Origin: an uncultured Collinsella sp.
GTDB lineage: Bacteria; Actinomycetota; Coriobacteriia; Coriobacteriales; Coriobacteriaceae
DNA length: 17,529 nt
Assembly: GCA_900765185.1 (NCBI GenBank)
Contig: CAAFQT010000225.1
Location: forward strand, 1-17,529
Direction: 5' to 3'
Positions 7,312-15,602 of this stretch are shown piece by piece (positions within the stretch are counted from its first letter, which is position 1; each line of letters begins with the position of its first letter). The position numbers were made by a program, and so were the translations under genes. The notes under the pieces are model-generated. The model saw only the letters and a program-made list of their open reading frames with translations, did no database searches and was not told the origin of the DNA.

Positions 7312-7356
7312 CGTGCAGACTTTTGCATGTCATACTAATATGCAAAAGTCTGCACG
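7287..7356 (+). promoter_or_regulatory. hipBA operator/promoter with three half-sites
   Basis: A perfect inverted repeat with 17-bp arms, CGTGCAGACTTTTGCAT (7312-7328) and its complement (7340-7356), surrounds an 11-nt spacer. A third copy of the core, TGCAGAGTTTTGCAT (7287-7301, 14 of 15 bases identical), lies 27 nt upstream in direct orientation. Possible -10 elements (CATACT 7331-7336 or TAATAT 7336-7341) lie inside the dyad spacer; no good -35 is seen. HipB-type regulators repress their own promoter, so this is the expected place for the operator. The hipB start follows at 7370. Confidence 0.8.
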
Positions 7357-7369
7357 TTAGGAGATCGCC

Positions 7370-7840
7370 GTGGACACCCTTCCCATCACCACACCGCGCC
7401 AAGCCGGCATCTACGTGCGCCAAGCACGCGAGGCTCAGGGTCTCACCCGTGCCGCCCTCGCTAAAAAAGCCGGTGTTTCGGAGCGCTTGCTCGCATCGCT
7501 CGAGCTAGGAGACGCCACCGGTATTCGACTCGACAAGCTGCTGACGATTTTCAATGCTCTTGGACTGGCACTCGCCGCTCAAGGGGATATCGGCGAAGCG
7601 AAAAACGAGCGGCCAGTCGACGCCCCGCATGCCAATCCGCTGCCTCGCAGCATCCCCAGGCGCCATCACACTCAACGTCCTCATCATCGCAACCGTCGTA
7701 GTACCCCCATTCCGGCTCTTGCAGATGCCCCCTTTACATCCGCACTCTACGACGAGGTCTTCGCCGATTTCGCCATGTCCAATCTCGGAGTCTCGATTGC
7801 CGCAAACGTATCTAACCAAACCAAGCCCGAAGGGAAATAG
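7370..7840 (+). CDS. hipB: HipB-like antitoxin, XRE-family repressor
   Basis: A 156-residue protein with a helix-turn-helix domain at about 10-68 (AGIYVRQAREAQGLTRAALAK, then AGVSERLLASLELGD). In HipBA systems, HipB binds HipA and the operator, blocking the kinase and repressing the operon. It starts with GTG after TAGGAG (spacer about 6 nt), just after the large dyad. It is much longer than E. coli HipB (88 residues). The extra C-terminal part has a low-complexity Arg/His/Pro stretch (about 93-110) and then an ordered-looking segment SALYDEVFADFAMSNLG. hipA begins 3 nt after its stop with its ribosome binding site inside hipB, so the pair is one operon. The pairing and the operator make the role convincing. 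Confidence 0.88.
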   Translation: MDTLPITTPRQAGIYVRQAREAQGLTRAALAKKAGVSERLLASLELGDATGIRLDKLLTIFNALGLALAAQGDIGEAKNERPVDAPHANPLPRSIPRRHHTQRPHHRNRRSTPIPALADAPFTSALYDEVFADFAMSNLGVSIAANVSNQTKPEGK

Positions 7841-7843
7841 CCA

Positions 7844-9148
7844 ATGGCCAGAACATCACTTCGGACCATTATTTGCGGCGTACCTGCGGGAACGCTCACG
7901 CAAGATGAGAACGGTCTTATCAGCTTTACCTACGATCATGACTATGACGGGCCAGCCCTATCGACCAACATACCCGTATCGAATCGCACATACGGACAAC
8001 AGGTCATGAATCCGTACCTGTTTGGCCTCCTACCCGACAGCGAGGACCAACGAAAAGCGATTGCCACCGAATTCGACGTTAGGCCCAACAATCCCGTTGC
8101 GTTGCTCAGCCATATCGGACTCGACTGTCCGGGCGGAGTGCAGTTTTGTGCCGAAGAAGAGGCCGACGCCGTCCTGCATCGCGCTGGCGAATATCGCCCT
8201 ATAGACGACCACGAAATTGCTCTCCGTCTCAAGTCGATCAGAGATAACCGCGATGCATCGTGGATGGGTCTAGATGAAAGTTGGTCACTCGGAGGCAATC
8301 AGGGCAAGTTCGCGCTCGCGTTCATAAACGGCCGCTGGTGCGAATGCATGGGCTCCTCGCCCACGACGCATATTTTCAAAAATGGCGTTATCGGATTTAA
8401 ACTCGAGGCTCTGAATGAGTTTGTCTGCATGAAAAGCGCCCAGCGCGCCGGTATCGCAACGGCAAACGTCGAATATCGTATGTTTGAGGACGAACCCGCC
8501 CTCATTGTTGAGCGCTATGACCGCGTGAAAGTCGAAGACGGAACGATCAGACGCCTACATCAAGAAGACCTCTGTCAGGCACTTGGGGTGATGCCCGCCC
8601 AAAAGTACACGGCAGACGGCGGCCCGACCACCCGCGATATTCAGGAACTCCTCGTCAATACGAGCCACCATCACCTTAACCTGTATCTGTTTACGCAGAT
8701 ACTTTTCTTCAACGCCATCATCGGCGCACCGGACGCGCATGCGAAGAACTATTCCCTGCTTCTTGGAAACAACAGTACAGTCATGATGGCTCGTATGTAC
8801 GATGTCGCATCGGGCTTGGCGTATGAGCGCCTGCGCCGCCGGGCGCGCCTTGCCATGAGCGTTGGCGGCGAAAATCGTGTGGGGAGCATCGGTCCAGGTG
8901 CTATCCGCCGATACCACGGTATGGGCGACCCCGCGCTGGAGGCGACGCTCACCGATGCCGGGCTATCCGAGAAGTTTTGCTTTGCGACCATGATAGACCT
9001 CGCCTACGAGGTGCCCATTTGCATGGAAGAGGTCATGGACGAATACGCCGACCTGCCCGGCATGGCGGACCTGCGCGAGCATATGCTCGGCCCCGTCCGC
9101 GAAAACTGTCAGCGTACCCTCGAGCTCATCAGGGCAGAAATGGACTAG
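7844..9148 (+). CDS. hipA: HipA-family serine/threonine kinase toxin
   Basis: A complete 434-residue HipA. In E. coli, HipA phosphorylates glutamyl-tRNA synthetase and causes growth arrest and persistence. Here the Gly-rich loop is SLGGNQGKFAL (148-158), with S148 at the place of the autophosphorylated Ser150 of E. coli HipA. THIFK (175-179) is the ATP-site segment, HQEDLCQALG (239-248) a family signature, GAPDAHAKNYSLL (294-306) the catalytic loop with D297 and N302, and YDVASG (319-324) the Mg-binding Asp segment. The N-terminal subdomain (about 1-110) is present. No key residue is missing, so it should be active. The ribosome binding site AAGGGA lies in the end of hipB. A long hairpin terminator follows at 9181. 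The phosphorylation target in this organism is unknown. Confidence 0.93.
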   Translation: MARTSLRTIICGVPAGTLTQDENGLISFTYDHDYDGPALSTNIPVSNRTYGQQVMNPYLFGLLPDSEDQRKAIATEFDVRPNNPVALLSHIGLDCPGGVQFCAEEEADAVLHRAGEYRPIDDHEIALRLKSIRDNRDASWMGLDESWSLGGNQGKFALAFINGRWCECMGSSPTTHIFKNGVIGFKLEALNEFVCMKSAQRAGIATANVEYRMFEDEPALIVERYDRVKVEDGTIRRLHQEDLCQALGVMPAQKYTADGGPTTRDIQELLVNTSHHHLNLYLFTQILFFNAIIGAPDAHAKNYSLLLGNNSTVMMARMYDVASGLAYERLRRRARLAMSVGGENRVGSIGPGAIRRYHGMGDPALEATLTDAGLSEKFCFATMIDLAYEVPICMEEVMDEYADLPGMADLREHMLGPVRENCQRTLELIRAEMD

Positions 9149-9180
9149 GTGGCCGTAATTTCCCATTTCCCAAAAGAAGA

Positions 9181-9221
9181 GAGAGGGGGCACCCGTCGCA
9201 AAAGCTCGGATGCCCCCTCTC
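9181..9221. terminator. Bidirectional terminator between hipA and pepD
   Basis: A perfect 11-bp stem, GAGAGGGGGCA (9181-9191) with TGCCCCCTCTC (9211-9221), around a 19-nt loop. On the minus strand it is followed by TCTTCTTTT, a proper U-rich tail for pepD, whose stop is 55 nt upstream on that strand. On the plus strand the tail is poor, but the hairpin can still stop hipA transcripts. Confidence 0.8.
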
Positions 9222-9276
9222 GTAATGTCATTTGCAATCCGCTAGCACGTGGCTCGGACTGCTGCCAGCGCAACCT

Positions 9277-10734
9277 TTACGCAGCGAGGCGCTTGAGGAC
9301 GTCGATGAGCAGCTCGTAGAAGCGCTCGGCAGAAGCGAGCTCCATGCTCTCGTCCGGGGTGTGGACATCGGAGAGCGTCGGGCCCACGGCGATGGCGTCC
9401 AGGCCGTGCAGGGCCTCGGCAAACAGGCCGCACTCAAGGCCGGCGTGAATGGACTCGATGCGCAGCTCGGAGCCAAAGAGCTCGCGATAGCTCTCGACAA
9501 AGATGTCGCGGACCGGCGAATGCTCGGCATAGCTCCAGCCGGGATACTCGAACTCAAACTTGGCGTCGAAGCCCAAGACATCGGCCAGCGTCTGCAGGCG
9601 GTCCTTGAACTCGTTCTGCAGCGAAGTGATCGAGGAGCGCGGGGACAGCATGATCTTGACCTGGTCGTCAGAGGTGGCAACCACACCGATGTTGGAGGAA
9701 ACCTCGACGGAGCCGTCGGTGGCGACGTTGCGGCGAATCACGCCGTTAGGGGCAAGACGCAGGGCGCGGATGAGGGCAAGCGCGGACTTCTCGTCCATGG
9801 CCTCGACCTCGGCGTCGTCGGCAATCTCGACGGTGCAGGTAAAGCCGGGGTCGAAGACCTCGAGCTCGGCAGTGACGTCGGCGATGATGCCCTTTGCGAT
9901 CTCGGCCGCTGCCTCGGCGGCAGTGTGGTCGGCGTAAACCAGCTCGGCCTTGCACTCACGGTTGATGGCGTTGTCCTTAGTGCCGCCGTTAAAGCTGACG
10001 ATGGCGGGCTCGCCGGCGACCATCAGGCGGTCGATGATGCGGGCCATGATGAGGTTGCCGTTGCCGCGCTCCAGGTGGATGTCGGCGCCGGAGTGACCAC
10101 CCAGCAGGCCGGAGATCTCGAGCGTAAAAGTGCTGCCGGTCTTGTGCTCGCGCACGATCGGGCAGGTGTAGGTAACGACGACACCGCCGGCGCAGCTGAC
10201 GGTGGCCACGCCCTCCTCCTCGGAATCAAGGTTGATCATGGTGCGGGCGCTAATCTGGGACTTGTCGAGCGTCTCGGCGCCAACCAGGCCAGTCTCCTCG
10301 TCGGTGGTGAACACGCACTCGAGGGCCGGATGAGCAATCGAATCGTCGTTGAGCACGGTGAGCATCAGAGCGACGGCGATACCGTTGTCGGCGCCCAGCG
10401 TGGTGCCGTTAGCGGTGAGGACGCCGTCCTTGACGACCAGGTCGATACCGTCGGTCGCAAAGTCGTGCTCAACGGAACCCAACTTGTCGCACACCATATC
10501 GATGTGGCCCTGCAGCATCACGGTCGGGGCATTCTCGGCACCGGCAGATGCGGGCTTGCGAATGATGACGTTGTAGACCTCGTCCTGATACACGTCGAGG
10601 CCGCGCTCCTTGGCAAACGCAACCAGGAAATCGCTGATGCCCTTCTCGTTGCCAGACCCACGGGGGATCGCGCTGATCTCCTCAAAGAAATGGAACAGCT
10701 GGGCGGGCTCGTAGCCAGTAATCTTGTAGTCCAT
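9277..10734 (-). CDS. pepD: Aminoacyl-histidine dipeptidase (PepD, M20 family)
   Basis: PepD (485 residues) is a dinuclear-zinc cytosolic peptidase that splits dipeptides such as carnosine-type Xaa-His. The M20 ligands are visible: H77 and D79 in QGHIDMV, D116 in TLGADNGIA, E146/E147 in TTDEETGL and D170 in NLDSEE. A dimerisation/lid domain occupies the middle, and the last His ligand is likely in VHTPDE near the C-terminus. I chose the ATG at 10734, 30 nt inside the longest frame, because AAGGAGG lies 4 nt before it and the protein then begins MDYKITGYEPAQLF as in the family. It stands alone, with a strong terminator behind it. A pair of 7-bp inverted repeats flanks its upstream region. Confidence 0.93.
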   Translation of the reverse strand: MDYKITGYEPAQLFHFFEEISAIPRGSGNEKGISDFLVAFAKERGLDVYQDEVYNVIIRKPASAGAENAPTVMLQGHIDMVCDKLGSVEHDFATDGIDLVVKDGVLTANGTTLGADNGIAVALMLTVLNDDSIAHPALECVFTTDEETGLVGAETLDKSQISARTMINLDSEEEGVATVSCAGGVVVTYTCPIVREHKTGSTFTLEISGLLGGHSGADIHLERGNGNLIMARIIDRLMVAGEPAIVSFNGGTKDNAINRECKAELVYADHTAAEAAAEIAKGIIADVTAELEVFDPGFTCTVEIADDAEVEAMDEKSALALIRALRLAPNGVIRRNVATDGSVEVSSNIGVVATSDDQVKIMLSPRSSITSLQNEFKDRLQTLADVLGFDAKFEFEYPGWSYAEHSPVRDIFVESYRELFGSELRIESIHAGLECGLFAEALHGLDAIAVGPTLSDVHTPDESMELASAERFYELLIDVLKRLAA

Positions 10735-10751
10735 GGTGCCTCCTTGGCGCA

Positions 10752-10812
10752 ACTGGTTAGACAATAAGACATGCGCCTTGTATATTCCCAGACTTTACGT
10801 GCATAAACCAGT
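10752..10812 (-). promoter_or_regulatory. pepD upstream region with inverted repeat
   Basis: ACTGGTT (10752-10758) and AACCAGT (10806-10812) form a 7-bp inverted repeat 47 nt apart around the likely promoter of pepD. On the minus strand a TATACA at about 10771-10776 could be a -10, with only a weak -35 (TTTATG). It could be a looped operator or chance. Confidence 0.2.
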
Positions 10813-10814
10813 CG

Positions 10815-10843
10815 AAAACGCCGAGCGCCCTTGCATCATCGGC
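10815..10843 (-). terminator. Possible terminator of the PIN/antitoxin operon
   Basis: On the minus strand GCCGA pairs with TCGGC (10839-10843 and 10820-10824) around a 14-nt loop, followed by GTTTTC. A separate perfect 16-nt palindrome, CTTTAT-N4-ATAAAG (10863-10878), lies between it and the PIN stop. The stem is short, so this is a weak call. Confidence 0.35.
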
Positions 10844-10882
10844 TAACGGCGGGGAAACGCCACTTTATTAAGATAAAGCAGG

Positions 10883-11404
10883 TTAGACGGGCCGTGCTGA
10901 GGGGACGTTGGACCCTTCAACCAGCCTCAACGCCTGTTGAACGTTAATGCATACACCATTGGTATGTTTAATAAGATTCTTGTCCTCCGTCACGACGTAA
11001 TCGGCATCAATGCGATTGGCGACGCCCAGCATCAGGTCGTCCTCGAAGTCGTTGTGATGATACTTGAACACAAAGGAGTCGAAGACCTCGTCTGCACCGA
11101 CCGGCGCGATGAGGGCGAGCTCGCGCATCTGCCGAACGCATGCCCAGGCCGTTTCGTCCGCCGCCGCAATGGCGTTATCGCTCAGCGAACCATTCTTCCT
11201 TCGGCACTCCCTCTTAATCGCCGCCGAGACAAGATACGAGACATCTTTGACCGAAAGAGACGAGGCAAACAGGGCAATCTGCTCCGAGACATCGGCAATC
11301 TCGAATAGACGGACAACATCCGCTGTCCGGTCCGACCTTCCAGAAAAGTAATCCATCCATACGTTGGTGTCGATGAGCAACTTGAGAATGCCGTCTGCAC
11401 TCAT
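10883..11404 (-). CDS. PIN-domain toxin (putative ribonuclease)
   Basis: A 173-residue PIN-domain protein. Acidic active-site candidates are D12 in LLIDTNVWMDYF, the FEDD cluster (120-123) and D141 in VVTEDKNL. PIN toxins of VapC type cut tRNA or rRNA. I chose the ATG at 11404, which overlaps the antitoxin stop as ATGA; a GTG 12 nt upstream is possible. The overlap and order (antitoxin first) are typical of a type II toxin-antitoxin operon. It is longer than most VapC toxins (about 130-140 residues) because of inserted helical segments around 62-105. The partner looks RelB/DinJ-like rather than VapB-like, which is unusual. PIN assignment is good; toxicity and RNA target are inferred. Confidence 0.8.
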   Translation of the reverse strand: MSADGILKLLIDTNVWMDYFSGRSDRTADVVRLFEIADVSEQIALFASSLSVKDVSYLVSAAIKRECRRKNGSLSDNAIAAADETAWACVRQMRELALIAPVGADEVFDSFVFKYHHNDFEDDLMLGVANRIDADYVVTEDKNLIKHTNGVCINVQQALRLVEGSNVPSARPV

Positions 11405-11760
11405 AGCTCCACCCACTCGGGATAGCGCTCCGCCATTGCTTCCTCATAGAGGTCATCGTAGTCACCCGAGAGATCGGGAACAGGGATGTCGTATTTGAGG
11501 CATGTATCGCGCACGATGTGGCTGCCCTGCGTAACCCTTGATTCCATTGACGCAGTCGCTGGCACGTTAGAGCTCGGTACCGCAACCCCCGATCTCGAGG
11601 GCATGCATCCGTTGACGACCAGATATTCCCAAAGTGTCCGCACCGCTTGAGACGGCGTCATGCCGATATGCGCCAGCACGGCGTCCCCAGCCTCTTTGAG
11701 TTGGCGATCCATGCGTACATTCATCTGGACCGGTCGCGAGTCGAGTACCGATATAGGCAT
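11401..11760 (-). CDS. RelB/DinJ-like antitoxin
   Basis: A 119-residue protein whose N-terminal half (about 11-50, VQMNVRMDRQLKEAGDAVLAHIG then TPSQAVRTLWEYLVVNG) fits a ribbon-helix-helix DNA-binding domain of the RelB/DinJ type. The strand, helix and helix order and the MTPSQAVR segment are typical. The C-terminal half is acidic (SGDYDDLYEEAMAERYPEW), suitable for binding and blocking a toxin. The ATG has AAGGAG 5 nt upstream. It overlaps the PIN gene by 4 nt, and a dyad covers its promoter, consistent with autorepression. RelB/DinJ antitoxins usually pair with RelE/YafQ-fold toxins, so the PIN partner is noteworthy. Confidence 0.75.
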   Translation of the reverse strand: MPISVLDSRPVQMNVRMDRQLKEAGDAVLAHIGMTPSQAVRTLWEYLVVNGCMPSRSGVAVPSSNVPATASMESRVTQGSHIVRDTCLKYDIPVPDLSGDYDDLYEEAMAERYPEWVEL

Positions 11761-11772
11761 GTTAGCTCCTTC

Positions 11773-11803
11773 TGCTATACATATTTATATTTCGAGTATA
11801 GCA
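11773..11803 (-). promoter_or_regulatory. Antitoxin/PIN promoter with dyad operator
   Basis: Perfect 8-bp inverted repeat TGCTATAC (11773-11780 on the plus strand) and GTATAGCA (11796-11803), spacer 15 nt. On the minus strand the upstream arm forms TGCTATACT, an extended -10 (TGnTATACT, 11795-11803), so a bound repressor would cover the promoter. No convincing -35 is seen. The start codon is 13 nt past the downstream arm. Ribbon-helix-helix antitoxins commonly bind such sites. Confidence 0.65.
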
Positions 11804-11815
11804 CCATTTACTCAT

Positions 11816-11846
11816 AAAAAGGGGCGCCCCGACAGGAGTGCCCCTT
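11816..11846 (-). terminator. clpC terminator
   Basis: Read on the minus strand, AAGGGGC (11840-11846) pairs with GCCCCTT (11819-11825) around a 14-nt loop and runs into five U residues (11816-11820). It starts 20 nt past the clpC stop and separates clpC from the antitoxin promoter. Confidence 0.8.
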
Positions 11847-11865
11847 CGCAAAGCTATGTTAATCC

Positions 11866-14508
<2,643 letters not shown>

Positions 14509-14545
14509 GCTAGTTCCTCTTAGACGAGCTAGTTTTTTCAAACGC

Positions 14546-14600
14546 AAAGCGCCGCCCCGCGGCAGCGCTTTGGTCTCTTTACCCATATGGAGTATATGTT
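14546..14600 (-). promoter_or_regulatory. clpC leader hairpin and possible promoter
   Basis: In the clpC 5' region the minus strand has a possible -10 TATACT (14591-14596) inside a small dyad CATAT-ACTCC-ATATG. It is followed by an 11-bp GC-rich hairpin AAAGCGCTGCC-GCGG-GGCGGCGCTTT (14546-14571, one wobble), 37 nt before the start codon. The hairpin has no U-run after it, so it is not a terminator; it may affect mRNA stability or be an operator. No good -35 or standard heat-shock repressor box is visible. Confidence 0.35.
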
Positions 14601-14695
14601 AACCGTTGGGACCTTTTCCGCACGGAGCCGCGCGACAACGTCTACAAAAAAGGAATCGCTCCGGTCTGTTTGGGGGTCTGGTTTTGAGCTGCTGT

Positions 14696-15289
14696 CTAGC
14701 AGGCGGGCTCGGCGTCCATGCGCTCGGCAACGTCATTGACGGCATCGGCAGCGGGAGCGCCCGGCATGTGCACGAGTTCCATGTGCGGCTCGGCAAAGAC
14801 CGTGCCCATGGGGAAGGCGCGGCGGAAGACAAAGCGAGCAACCGGACCAGCCACCAGCAGGTTCCAAGGAAGAGCCATGATAAAGTTGCGCGGGATGTTA
14901 ATGAGCCACATCATCGGCAGCACCTGCATATTAGCAAGCGGGCCGCCGGGCATATGGAACAGGCCTTCGCACGCGCCGTAGAGCGACATGATGATGACCA
15001 TGGGAACGACCATGCAGGAGCTGACGGCGAGCGTCATGGCGAGCGGCGAGCTCTTGCCCGGCGTGACCAAGTACTTAAAGGCGAAACCCTTGGCGAGCGG
15101 GCTGGCCACGAACCAGTCGCAGCACATGGCAAAGACATAGGCAACGGGGAAGCCGAGCCACGCGGCGGCAACAACCTCGCCGTTGATGGCCCCATGCTGC
15201 AGGGCAACGTTGTAGATGCTCATCCAGAGCACCATGCAAAAGCACATGATAAAGGTGAACAGCAGGCTCTCTCGTTTGTTGATAGGCAT
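14696..15289 (-). CDS. DUF2798-type small membrane protein
   Basis: A 197-residue protein with four likely membrane helices in two similar halves: about 8-30 (MPINKRESLLFTF then IMCFCMVLWMSIYNVAL), 38-58, 80-105 and 125-150. The repeated pattern of a helix with conserved Met residues followed by a Tyr (MSIYN, MSLYG) fits two DUF2798-like units, a family of unknown function. The C-terminal ~45 residues are soluble. I chose the ATG at 15289: the longer frame begins with a TTG in a terminator stem, whereas MPINKRESL is a typical start; GAGAGGA lies 11 nt upstream, a rather long spacer. It lies between clpC and the ThrE-type gene on the same strand but is separated from the latter by about 310 nt. 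Function unknown. Confidence 0.7.
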   Translation of the reverse strand: MPINKRESLLFTFIMCFCMVLWMSIYNVALQHGAINGEVVAAAWLGFPVAYVFAMCCDWFVASPLAKGFAFKYLVTPGKSSPLAMTLAVSSCMVVPMVIIMSLYGACEGLFHMPGGPLANMQVLPMMWLINIPRNFIMALPWNLLVAGPVARFVFRRAFPMGTVFAEPHMELVHMPGAPAADAVNDVAERMDAEPAC

Positions 15290-15328
15290 AAAGGGCAGAT
15301 TCCTCTCTGTGTTGTGCCGCGGCGCCAC

Positions 15329-15384
15329 GCAACAAAAACGGGCGGGCAAGATGGAGCTGTTGGAACTTCATCTCGCCCGCCCGT
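15329..15384 (-). terminator. Terminator or attenuator before the DUF2798-type gene
   Basis: On the minus strand a 16-nt arm ACGGGCGGGCGAGATG (15369-15384) pairs with CATCTTGCCCGCCCGT (15338-15353), with one mismatch and a 15-nt loop. TTTTTGTTG follows. This is a strong intrinsic terminator. It lies about 220 nt past the ThrE-type gene stop and 40 nt before the ATG of the next gene, so it may end the ThrE transcript or act as an attenuator in the leader of the DUF2798-type gene. Confidence 0.75.
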
Positions 15385-15499
15385 GGTACGCGCGTCTGCG
15401 ACTACTTATGTGGTGGAACCAGCCTAGCACGAAAACCCCGCGCTTCGTAAGCGTTGAGTTTATGAAGATGCAGGGCACCAATAATCCCCCGACCCCATA

Positions 15500-15602
15500 A
15501 GTTGCGGTGGAATACGGATTGTTTTGACCCTTTAAGCAGCAATTCAGTCCCTATTTCACCGCAACTCATTTGGTGCAAAGTAACCTGTCTCCCTTGCACC
15601 AA
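15500..15602. repeat. Double palindrome downstream of the ThrE-type gene
   Basis: Within the 313-nt gene-free stretch 15290-15602 are two adjacent hairpins. The first (15500-15566) has 15-nt arms starting AGTTGCGGTG, with one mismatch, and partial pairing continues into the 37-nt middle. The second (15570-15602) is a perfect 9-bp TTGGTGCAA/TTGCACCAA hairpin with a 15-nt loop, directly after the ThrE-type stop. Neither has a U-run. Together (103 nt) they look like an intergenic palindromic element. Nothing else recognisable lies in 15385-15499. Confidence 0.55.

Noticed and set aside
14569..14584. CtsR-box-like GGGTAAA-GA-GACCAAA before clpC (minus strand)
   Set aside because: Each half matches only 5 of 7 positions and the spacing is 2 instead of 3, so it is too weak to call a CtsR site.
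14630..14690. Terminator for the DUF2798-type gene (GGAGCGATTCC then T6, minus strand)
   Set aside because: The stem is at most 4 bp with a 3-nt loop despite a good T-run; too weak to list as a terminator.
15375..15425. T-box-like GTGGTACGCG and GGTGGAACC on the plus strand
   Set aside because: The consensus is incomplete, and no plus-strand gene follows for at least 1.7 kb, so a T-box leader makes no sense here.
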